Shown here in pieces: positions 44,810-52,936 of a stretch of DNA of 64,000 bases. Made by a program: the position numbers and the translations under genes. The stretch lies in contig NZ_JACHBD010000009.1 in the NCBI RefSeq assembly GCF_014200175.1, positions 1-64,000 of the forward strand, given 5' to 3'. Below the pieces are notes generated by a model. The model had not been told where the DNA came from and made no database searches. It worked only from the letters and a program-made list of their open reading frames with translations. How positions within the stretch are numbered: position 1 is the stretch's first letter; every line of letters starts with the position of its first letter. The stretch comes from Rhizobium lentis (GTDB lineage Bacteria > Pseudomonadota > Alphaproteobacteria > Rhizobiales > Rhizobiaceae).

Positions 44810-44825
44810 TTTTACCTAACTTAAC
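44810..44825 (+). promoter_or_regulatory. Putative response-regulator box in the adaptor/regulator divergent promoter
   Basis: TTTTACCTAACTTAAC; the first 13 bases recur before the outer membrane factor gene. Further TTAAC/CTAACTT repeats follow to about 44846, as expected for tandem OmpR-family half-sites. Confidence 0.6.
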
Positions 44826-44954
44826 ACTAACTTGACCGCGCTTAACGTTCGTCCCGTTACTTATCCTGCCATGACATGGATGCGCACCAGGACGGGTCGC
44901 CTCGACATCAGCGGCAGTCCTTTGTCGCGTTCGCGCGGAACGCGAAGGCCACCC

Positions 44955-46054
44955 ATGCCTTTGACCACAAGGAATGCTTTGTTGAGAAAACCATGCAAAA
45001 TACTTGCCGCTGCCGTTGTCGCGGCAGCTCTTGTCTCCCCCGTGTGTTTTGCCATGGCGGAACAGGCCGCTGCAACCGCTCTCACCGTCTCTTTGACGGC
45101 GCCGGCGCAGCGGAACTGGCCGGAAACGTTCCGGCGAGCGGATGGCTGAAGCCCTGGCAGGAGGCGGTCATCGCTTCCGAAACCAGCGGCCCGCGCATCA
45201 CCGATGTCCTGGTCGATGTCGGGTCCGTGGTCACGAAAGGACAGACGCTCGTCCGGCTTTCCCAGGAGAGCGTGATGGCCGATCTCCGCAAGCAGGAAGC
45301 CGCGGTCGAGACCGCCACGGCAAGCCTTGCAAAGGCCAAGGCCAATGCCGACCGGGCGCGGCAGCTGCGTCCTTCCGGCGCGCTTTCCGACGAGAAGATC
45401 GTCGAATACCTGGCCGACGAGCAGACGGCGACGGCAAGCCTTGCATCCGAAGAGGCCGCACTCGACAGCGAAAAGATCAAGCTTGCACAGACCACGATCA
45501 TGGCCGTCGACGACGGCGTCATCACGTCGCGTTCCGCCAATCTCGGCGCCGTCGTCTCCCCCGGCACCGAGCTGTTTCGCATGGTTCGCCAGCAGCGTGT
45601 CGAATGGCAGGCCGAAGTGTCGGCACGCTACCTCCCGCGCATTTCGGAAGGTTTGAGCGTCAGGATCAACGGACCGGACGGCCAGGCGATCGACGGCAAG
45701 GTGAGACTTGTCGGGCCTTCGGTCAGCACCGATACCAGCCGGGCAATCGTCTATGTGGCGCTTCCCACCGGCATCCGGCCGCGCACCGGTCTCTATGTCA
45801 CCGGCAACATCGAATTGCAGACCTCTCCGGCGCTGACCGTACCTGAGACGGCGATCGTGTTCCGGGACGGGATCTGCTACCTCTTCACTTCAGGTGAGGA
45901 TCAGCGGGTGCAAAGGGTCAGGGTGGAAACAGGCCGCCGCAACAATGGCGAGGTTGAAATCGTCTCCGGCATCGACCGCTCGTCGAAGGTGGTGACCTCG
46001 GGCGGCGCCTTCCTGTCGGACAATGACCGCGTGAAGATTGCGGAGAAAAACTGA
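44955..46054 (+). pseudogene. RND efflux periplasmic adaptor (HlyD/MFP), frameshifted
   Basis: The start at 44955 gives a clear signal peptide (LRKPCKILAAAVVAAALVSPVCFA) and then TVSLTAPAQRNWPE, but this frame stops at 45149. The rest of the adaptor is read in the next frame: NVPASGWLKPWQEAVIASE, lipoyl-like VDVGSVVTKGQTLVRL, a coiled-coil hairpin, and barrel and C-terminal domains ending at 46054. Restoring one base near 45130 (ACG-GTT-CCG, T-V-P) rejoins them. As given, the secreted adaptor cannot be made from one frame. The 3' end overlaps the pump start (46054). It could be a genuine mutation or a single-base sequence error. Confidence 0.85.
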
Positions 46055-49000
46055 TGAACTTCTCATCCTGGTCGATCCGCAATCCTGTACCGGCGATATT
46101 GCTGTTTGTGATGCTGACCGTCGGTGGACTGTTGGCCTTCAAGCAGCTGCCGATCCAGAACTTCCCCGATATGGACCTTCCCACGATCAACGTCACCGCC
46201 ACGCTCGAAGGCGCCGCACCGACGCAGCTCGAAACCGAGGTCGCCCGCAAGATCGAGGATGGTCTTGCCGCCCTCAGCTATCTCGACCATATCACCACGA
46301 CGATCACGGACGGCACCGTCTCGATCAAGGTGTCCTTCAAGCTGGAAAAAGACAGCGAAACGGCCCTGAACGAAGTCCGCAATGCCGTCGACAGCGTCAA
46401 GGGCGATCTGCCGGCGCAGATGGAAACACCCAGCGTCAGCAAGGTCACGGTGCAGAGCTCCCCTTTGGTCACCTATGCCGTCCGCTCCACCGCTCTCAAC
46501 GAGACCGAACTTTCCTGGTTCGTCGACAATGATCTGACCAGGGCGCTGCTGTCGGTATCCGGCGTCGGGCAGGTCAACCGCATCGGCGGGATCGATCGCG
46601 AGGTTCATGTGGATCTCGATCCCGCGACGATGGCGTCGCTGGGTGTCACTGCGGCCACGGTATCGTCGCAGCTGAAGGCGGTGCAGACGGATACGTCGGG
46701 CGGCCTCGGCGAAATCGGCGGCACCCGCCAGACCTTGCGCACGCTCGGCGCCCTGCCGTCGGTCGAGGCGCTGAAGGGGCTCAAAATTCCCCTGGCGACC
46801 GGCCAGCAGGTTCGCCTCGATGACGTGGCATCCGTCACCGACAGCTTCGCCGAGCGCTCCTCGATGGCTTATCTCGACGGCAAGCCGGTGATCGCGGTCG
46901 AGATCGAGCGTTCGAACGGATTTTCCGACAGCGGTGTTGCCGCCGACGTCGACAACGCGATCAAACAGTTCGCCGCCAAGCATTCCAACGTCGAGATCGA
47001 CGAGGCTTACAGCACGATCGGACCGATCATCGGCAATTACGATGGTTCGATGCATATGCTCTACGAAGGTGCGATCTTGGCGATCATCGTCGTCTGGCTT
47101 TTCCTGCGGGACTGGCGGGCGACGATCCTGTCGGCCGTGGCGCTGCCCTTGTCTGTCATACCGACCTTCCTTGTGATGTATTTCGCCGGCTTCAGCCTGA
47201 ATATCGTCACGCTGCTTGCCCTGTCGCTGGTGGTCGGCATCCTTGTCGACGATGCCATCGTCGAGATCGAGAATATCGCCCGCCACTTGCAGATGGGCAA
47301 ACGGCCGATCGATGCCGCCCTCGAAGCAGCCAACGAGATCGGGCTTGCCGTTATCGCAACCACCTTCACGCTGGTCTCGGTCTTCCTGCCGACGGCCTTC
47401 ATGAGCGGCATCCCGGGCCTCATTTTCCGCCAGTTCGGCATCACCGCCGCCGTCGCCGTCCTCGCCTCGCTCGTGGTCGCGCGCCTGCTGACGCCGATGA
47501 TGGCCGCCTATTTCATGAAGGCCCATCCGACCGAGGAGAAGGATGGCCGGATCATGCGTGCCTATATATCAATCGTAAAGGCTGCCATGAACCGCAGAAA
47601 GACGACCGTGGCCGTCACCGCCATCCTCGTGGCGCTGTCGCTTGCGACCATCCCGCTGCTGAAATCGGGCTTCCTGCCGGCGTCCGACGACGCGCGAACC
47701 CAGATTACGCTGACCATGCAGCCGGGCGCCACCATCGAGCAGACGGATGCCACTGCCAGGAAGGCCGCGGATATTATCGGCAAGCTTCCCGACGTGACGC
47801 ATGTCTTTTCCGCCGTCGGTTCGACCTCCTCGGACGGCGGCCCGGACGCCAGCACCACGAGCGATGTCGGATCGGCGACAATCGTTGCCGTGCTGCCGCC
47901 CATCGACGAGCAATCGGAAATCGAAAACGATATCCGACAGGCGCTTTCCGTCCTCCCCGGCGTGCGTGTGGAGGTCGGCGGCGGCGGCAATGGCACGAAG
48001 CTCGAGATCACGCTCGCAAGCGACGATGCGAATGTCCTCGACAGCGCCAGCACGGCGCTTGAGGAACAGCTCCGCTCGCTGCAGGGCATCGGCGCCGTGA
48101 CGTCAACCGCGGCCCGGCAGGCGCCCGAGATCCAGATCACGCCAGACTTTCCACGCAGCGCCGCGCTCGGGGTCACGTCGAGCGCTATCGCCGAGGCCGC
48201 GCGCGTGGCGACGAACGGCGAATATTCCTCCGATCTGCCGAAGCTCAACCTGCCTCAGCGGCAAATCCCCATCGTCGTCCGCTTCTCGCCCGAGACGCGC
48301 ACCAATCTGGACGACATCAAGAACATGCGGTTGGCGGGAACGAACGGCAACGTCGATCTCGGATCGATTGCCGATGTGAAGATCGGCGGCAGCCCCTCCG
48401 AGATCGACCGCATCGATCGGATGCGCGATGTCACCCTTTCCGTCGAACTCAACGGCCGCATCCTCGGCGACGTCAACCGCGAAGCGCAGGCGCTGCCCGC
48501 TCTCCAGCACCTGCCGGCGGGCGTCACCCTGGTCGAACAGGGCGAACTTCAGCGCAGTTCGGAGCTGTTCCAGAGTTTTGCTCTTGCCATGGCGATCGGC
48601 GTGTTCTGCATCTACGCGGTCCTCGTTCTGCTCTTCCACGATTTCCTGCAGCCGCTCACCCTTCTGATGGCTCTGCCGCTCTCGCTCGGCGGCGCGCTGG
48701 TGCCGCTGGTGCTGACCGGAACGAGCTTCTCCATGCCTGCGGTCATTTGATAGGCGTGGTGACAAAGAACTCCATCCTGCTGATCGAATATGCGATCATG
48801 TCGCGTCAGCGGGGCATGACCAGATTCGACGCCCTGGTGGATGCCTGCCACAAGCGCGCACGGCCGATCGTCATGACTACCATCGCCATGGCCTCAGGCA
48901 TGCTGCCGGCGGCGCTCAGCCTGATGGGCGGCGATTCGAGCTTCCGCCAGCCGATGGCGATCGTGGTGATCGGCGGCGTGGTGATGTCGACGCTGCTCAG

Positions 49001-49181
49001 CCTGATCGTCATCCCCGTCATCTTCACCTTCGTCGACGATTTCGAACAGATCCTCAAACGGGTCCTGCGCCGGCTCGGACTGGCCCAAAACATCGCCGGG
49101 GATAAACCGCATGCATCCAACGATCACGCGGCGATCGCCTTCCAGCCCGAGCAGGCAAGACGAGGGCAAGGTCAGAGATGA
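46054..49181 (+). pseudogene. RND efflux inner-membrane pump, reading frame broken near its C-terminus
   Basis: The first frame (46054-48750, 898 residues) is a typical AcrB/MdtB-like pump: first TM segment VPAILLFVMLTVGG, proton-relay VVGILVDDAIVEIENI, and two large periplasmic loops. It stops after SFSMPAVI in TM10. The remaining 140 residues, starting IGVVTKNSILLIEYAIM, continue in another frame to 49181. Family alignment predicts about four residues (GLxM) between the pieces, so roughly 13 bases seem deleted at about 48747-48750. Without TM11-12 and the rest the pump would be inactive. It follows the adaptor with a one-base overlap. Confidence 0.85.
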
Positions 49182-49276
49182 TGTCCGCTGCCCGACAAGG
49201 CAACAGCCAGTGACGGGCAACCTCTTCGGTCGCGTTCTCTCCCCCACGGGAACAAGACCGCGGGACGTACTCCCCC

Positions 49277-49299
49277 GCAGGCGGCCTCAAGCCGCCTGC
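49277..49299 (+). terminator. Strong hairpin after the RND pump gene
   Basis: GCAGGCGGC pairs perfectly with GCCGCCTGC around a CTCAA loop, 96 bases past the pump stop. There is no T-run, so it is a possible rather than canonical intrinsic terminator. Confidence 0.5.
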
Positions 49300-49330
49300 G
49301 CGTCCTGCATTCCAATCAGGAGGTACAGAA

Positions 49331-49450
49331 ATGGTTCGGAAAGAGCGTGATGCCCTGTCGGGAGCAGCGCTGCTGCCTATGCTTTATGTTGCCAAGTCTC
49401 ACGACAATGGCTTCATCGATCCGAAATCGGGTAAAGCGCCGCTCGCGTAG
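49331..49450 (+). CDS. Short 39-codon frame with a good ribosome site
   Basis: An ATG at 49331 follows AGGAGG (49318-49323) at ideal spacing and encodes MVRKERDALSGAALLPMLYV... to a stop at 49448. It overlaps the enolase-family remnant on the other strand. It matches no known family. It may be the surviving 5' end of a deleted gene rather than a functional small protein. Confidence 0.3.
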   Translation: MVRKERDALSGAALLPMLYVAKSHDNGFIDPKSGKAPLA

Positions 49451-49922
49451 CCGACGGCGCCGAGCGTAGCGATGGCGATTCGGCCGTCGCGGATCGACAG
49501 CAGCGGCCCGTCCCGCGCCTGTTCGTAGAGATCGGGATGGGCAGCGGCAAAACGCGCCTTCTCGGCCTGCGGCGCGCCTGCATGCCGGCCACATAGTGAT
49601 GGCCATTGCGCTCGACATGGGAGAGGCCGAACAGCGAAACCAGCGCCAGATCCTGCTGCACGGCAAGCCCGGCCTGGCAGGTCAGATCCTCGCCGGAGAG
49701 AAACAAGGCCGGCACGCCTTCCGTTCTGATGCGGATCGCCTTCATGAGCGAGCGGTAAATGCCCTTGCAGGTTTTCGAGGAGACGACGGTATAGCCGAGC
49801 GCCCGGGCGCGGGCGAAGGCGCCATCGCCTTCATCGCTCTCATCGATCAGGAAAGGTCGTTCCGTTATGGAGGTCAAGCTCAAGGCAAGGGTGCGACTGC
49901 CATGCAGGATTGATGAATTCAC
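49399..49922 (-). pseudogene. C-terminal fragment of an enolase-superfamily sugar-acid dehydratase-like protein, frameshifted
   Basis: The frame from 49922 encodes PFLIDESDEGDGAFARARALGY, VSSKTCKGIYRS, LSGEDLTCQAGLAVQQDLAL and HVERNGHHYVAGM. These are C-terminal barrel segments of mandelate racemase/enolase-type proteins. After HHYVAGM the family continuation (AGAPQAEKARFAAAHPDLYEQ and on to the stop at 49399) lies in a different frame, consistent with loss of one base at about 49577-49585. The N-terminal half of the gene is absent altogether. It neighbours a GntR/DapA-family pair, so it is probably a relic of the same sugar-acid pathway. Confidence 0.75.
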
Positions 49923-49940
49923 TCTGCCTGATCCCGTGCT

Positions 49941-50645
49941 TCAGGACAGGCTGATCGCTGCCGACCTATCGAGGTCGCGGGCGAGATAGTCCTGGATCTG
50001 GCGAACGATCTGGCTGGCATGGGCGATTGCCAGCCGGTCGGCCCGCTCGGCATCGCCCGCCTCGATCGCGGCGATGATTTCCTCGTGTTCGTCGACATAC
50101 TGGCGCGGCAGGCGGTCGTCGAAGGTCGAATAGTAAAGGCGAAGGATGCGCCGGCCTTCGTCGAGCAATTTGGCAAAGAAGGCCGTGTAATAGGCATTGC
50201 CGGCAAGCTCGGCGATCGCCACGTGAAATTCGCGGTTCGCCTCGATCATCGCATAGGCATCGCGCGCGGCGACGGCATCGGCAAAATCCTTCTGATGCTG
50301 GCGGATGCTCTTCATGATTCCGCCGTTCCGCCTCTCGGCCGCCCCGCGCGTCGTGACACGGTACATCAGCGTCAGCGCTTCGAAATAGGTAGGAAGGCTT
50401 GCAAAATCGATCGGCGCGACGATCGTGTTTCGGTTCGGCAGGGTCGTGACCAGCCCATCGGCGACAAGCCGCAGGAGCGCCTCGCGAATGGGCGTCCGCG
50501 ACATCCCGAAACGCTCCGACAGCCGGACCTCATCGAGCGGGCTACCGGGCTCCAAAGCCATCGACAGGATCTCCCGGCGCAGCGTCACATAGACGCTCTG
50601 CGTGCCGGAGCCGCGCACCCGTACATTTTCCGTCTCATTCTGCAT
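49941..50645 (-). CDS. GntR family transcriptional regulator (FadR/FCD subfamily)
   Basis: 234 residues from the ATG at 50645; the frame extends to 50759 across the promoter region. The N-terminal winged helix is clear (LDEVRLSERFGMSRTPIREALLRLVADGLV). It is followed by an all-helical FCD ligand-binding domain with the metal/ligand residues expected around NREFHVAIAELAGN and HEEIIAAIEAGDAERA. It is divergent from a DapA-family lyase gene, which it very likely represses in the absence of a sugar acid or similar ligand. Confidence 0.92.
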   Translation of the reverse strand: MQNETENVRVRGSGTQSVYVTLRREILSMALEPGSPLDEVRLSERFGMSRTPIREALLRLVADGLVTTLPNRNTIVAPIDFASLPTYFEALTLMYRVTTRGAAERRNGGIMKSIRQHQKDFADAVAARDAYAMIEANREFHVAIAELAGNAYYTAFFAKLLDEGRRILRLYYSTFDDRLPRQYVDEHEEIIAAIEAGDAERADRLAIAHASQIVRQIQDYLARDLDRSAAISLS

Positions 50646-50772
50646 ATGTCCTGCCTCTGTCCTGAAGCCTTGTATTGCGTTCCGGCCGGTTTCTGCAACG
50701 GTCCTGATAAAGCGGGTTGAGTCCTGTCGACAGTTTGTATATAACACTCCTGACTTCAAAGGGGTTCAAGCG
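50646..50772. promoter_or_regulatory. Divergent promoter region between GntR and DapA-family genes
   Basis: This 127-bp gap contains TTGTATATAACACT at about 50734-50747. A GTATATAAC core of this kind is plausible for a FadR/GntR-type operator or a -10 region for the lyase gene. A purine-rich AAAGGGG precedes the ATG at 50773. Confidence 0.45.
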
Positions 50773-51684
50773 ATGACGACAGGATGGAAGGGCGTATTTC
50801 CCGCCGTAACGACACAATTCAACGAAGATCTTTCCGTGGATCTGCCCTCGACCCAGCGCGTTCAGGACGCGCTCGTCAATGACGGCGTCAACGGGCTGAT
50901 CGTCATGGGCACATGCGGCGAGAACAACTCGCTCGATCCCGATGAGAAGCGCACGATCCTCAAAGCCGCCATCGAGGTCGTCAACGGCCGCGTTCCCGTC
51001 GTCACAGGCGTCTCCGAATTCGACACGCGGCGCGCCGTCGCCTATGCCCGCGACGCCGAAAAGCTCGGCGCCGACGGCCTGATGCTGCTGCCGGCCATGG
51101 TCTATGTGCCCAAGCCGGAAGAGCTGATCGCGCATTTCCGCACCGTGGCCGAGGCAACCTCGCTGCCGATCATGCTCTACAACAACCCGCCGGCCTACCG
51201 CGTCAACATCGGCGTCGACGTGCTGAAAGTGCTTGCCGACGTGCCGAATATCAAGGCCGTCAAGGAAAGCGCGCCAGATCCGCGCCGCTTCACCGACCTC
51301 ATCAACGCCTTCGGCGACCGTTTCGATATCTTTGCCGGCCTCGACGACGTCGCGCTCGAGGGTCTGATGCTCGGCGCCAAGGGCTGGGTCTCGGGCCTCA
51401 CCAGCGCCTTCCCGGAGGAATCCGTGCAGCTCGTTGCTGCCGCCGAACGCGGAGACTGGGAAGAGGCCCGCAGGATCTACCGCTGGTTCATGCCGCTTCT
51501 GCATCTCGATGCCGAGCATGACCTCGTGCAGTCGATCAAGCTCGCCGAACAGATCATGGGCCGCGGCTCCGAACGCGTCCGCATGCCGCGCCTGCCGCTT
51601 TCAGGGGCACGGCGCACCGAAGTCACCGCCATGGTCGAGAAGGCTGCCGCGACGCGTCCATCGAAACTCGGCAAGGCCGCCTGA
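50773..51684 (+). CDS. DapA-family (dihydrodipicolinate synthase/N-acetylneuraminate lyase superfamily) lyase or dehydratase
   Basis: 303 residues from the ATG at 50773; an upstream frame to 50602 covers the promoter. It is a TIM-barrel Schiff-base enzyme with the active-site Lys in NIKAVKESAPDP, catalytic Tyr in IMLYNNPPAYRVN, and the pyruvate-binding GTCGENNSLDPDEK where classical DapA has GTTGE. The divergent GntR regulator and the enolase-type remnant next door suggest sugar-acid breakdown (2-keto-3-deoxy acid aldolase or dehydratase) rather than lysine synthesis. The substrate cannot be named. A strong terminator follows. Confidence 0.9.
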   Translation: MTTGWKGVFPAVTTQFNEDLSVDLPSTQRVQDALVNDGVNGLIVMGTCGENNSLDPDEKRTILKAAIEVVNGRVPVVTGVSEFDTRRAVAYARDAEKLGADGLMLLPAMVYVPKPEELIAHFRTVAEATSLPIMLYNNPPAYRVNIGVDVLKVLADVPNIKAVKESAPDPRRFTDLINAFGDRFDIFAGLDDVALEGLMLGAKGWVSGLTSAFPEESVQLVAAAERGDWEEARRIYRWFMPLLHLDAEHDLVQSIKLAEQIMGRGSERVRMPRLPLSGARRTEVTAMVEKAAATRPSKLGKAA

Positions 51685-51692
51685 GATTGCGA

Positions 51693-51725
51693 GGCCGGCA
51701 GCGCACATGAGCTGCCGGCCTTTCC
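51693..51725 (+). terminator. Intrinsic terminator after the DapA-family gene
   Basis: GGCCGGCAGC (51693-51702) pairs perfectly with GCTGCCGGCC (51711-51720), followed by TTTCC. It separates the lyase from the convergent LacI gene. Confidence 0.8.
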
Positions 51726-51735
51726 ATGCCTCGCT

Positions 51736-52794
51736 TTAAGTGACCGGCGCCATGCCGGAGCGGCTCAAGCTGTTGCGGCTGACCAGCGACGGCATCTGGA
51801 AAATATGCTCGGCGCCGGTGCGGCCCTCTATTCTCGAAATCAACGTCCGGGTGGCGACCTGACCGAGCTCTCTGCCCGACTGATCGATGCTTGCGAGATT
51901 GACGAGGCCGAGCGCTGCGGTCGACGAATTGTCATATCCGACAACGGCAAGATCCTCAGGCACACGCACACCCATTTCCATCGCCAGGCTCAGAAGGGTG
52001 ACGGCGTCCAGATCGCTCCAGCAGAACACGGCGCGCGGCCTGTTCTTCCTCGACAGGAACTTTCGCATCGTTTCCTCCCGCTTTGGCGGGGCGATCGGAA
52101 TTTTCGTGATCGGCGCAGACGAGCCCAATCCGCCACGCTGGATCGCCCGGCGGAAGCCGATCTCACGCTGGCGAACGACGGAAACCTGGTGCCCCTCACG
52201 CTCGCCGAGGCTCAGCATTTCGATGTCGCGATAGCCGCAGGCAAGCAACGCTTCAACCGCAATCTCGGCTCCACGCTGGTCGTCGGCATTGACCGTATCG
52301 AAGGCCGTAGCGCCGGCATCGTGATAACCGACCGCGACGATCGGTATCTGAGCAGCAAACTTTGCGATGATGTCAGAGGGCAGGCGCGGCGCAACCAGGA
52401 TCAGGCCGTCCATCTTGTAGTCGATCATCGACTCGATCAGCGACGTCTCCAGCTGCACGCGCGCATCGCTGACGCCGATCATCGCTTGGTAATGCGAAGG
52501 CGCCAGCACGCCGTTCACCCCGGCAATCACCTCCGGAAGGAAGGGATTGCGGATGTCGATCAAAAGCACGCCGATGGTGAAACTGCGGCCCCGCAACCCG
52601 CGCGCCGCGCGTGAAGGACGATATCCAAGCACTTCAATAGCGTCGGTCACTTTCGCCCGTAGCGCTTCACTGACGCCGTAGGCGTTTCGCATCACCTTCG
52701 AGACCGCGGCGACCGATACGCCTGCATGCGTTGCCACTGTCCGGATCGTCACGCGATCATTTCGTTGCAGTCTTTTCTTCTCTTCGATCGACAT
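51736..52794 (-). CDS. LacI family transcriptional regulator
   Basis: 352 residues. The helix-turn-helix reads TIRTVATHAGVSVAAVSKVM, with the hinge YRPSRAARGLRGR, followed by a periplasmic-binding-protein-like sensor domain (IGVLLIDIRNPFLPEVIAG, FCWSDLDAVTLLSLAMEMG, VPEDLAVVGYDNS). It is divergent from the alpha-L-rhamnosidase and sugar transporter genes, and a 13-bp inverted repeat lies in the gap. It most likely represses that operon until a rhamnose-containing sugar, or its breakdown product, binds. Confidence 0.94.
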   Translation of the reverse strand: MSIEEKKRLQRNDRVTIRTVATHAGVSVAAVSKVMRNAYGVSEALRAKVTDAIEVLGYRPSRAARGLRGRSFTIGVLLIDIRNPFLPEVIAGVNGVLAPSHYQAMIGVSDARVQLETSLIESMIDYKMDGLILVAPRLPSDIIAKFAAQIPIVAVGYHDAGATAFDTVNADDQRGAEIAVEALLACGYRDIEMLSLGEREGHQVSVVRQREIGFRRAIQRGGLGSSAPITKIPIAPPKREETMRKFLSRKNRPRAVFCWSDLDAVTLLSLAMEMGVRVPEDLAVVGYDNSSTAALGLVNLASIDQSGRELGQVATRTLISRIEGRTGAEHIFQMPSLVSRNSLSRSGMAPVT

Positions 52795-52886
52795 GAAATC
52801 TCTGGGCTACTCTGCGAGCCGTCACAATCGCTCGCAAAACCAACATGGCAGACTGGCGACGAAATTTCTATTGCGCTTCCGAAAAA

Positions 52887-52920
52887 AATGTAGAACGTTA
52901 TATGGAGAACGTTCTACATT
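52887..52920. promoter_or_regulatory. LacI-type operator before the rhamnosidase gene
   Basis: AATGTAGAACGTT (52887-52899) and its exact complement AACGTTCTACATT (52908-52920) form a perfect 13-bp inverted repeat with an 8-bp spacer. AACGTT cores are typical of LacI-family operators. The site ends 16 bases before the ATG at 52937 and overlaps the ribosome-site side, fitting repression. Confidence 0.85.
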
Positions 52921-52936
52921 ATCCGGGAGGGACTTG

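Noticed and set aside
46063..47526. 487-codon minus-strand frame inside the RND pump gene
   Set aside because: Its composition (Asp/Arg/Gly/His-rich) is an antisense shadow of a conserved membrane protein.
49277..49299. Canonical rho-independent terminator
   Set aside because: The stem is excellent but no T-tract follows on either strand, so it is listed only as a possible terminator.
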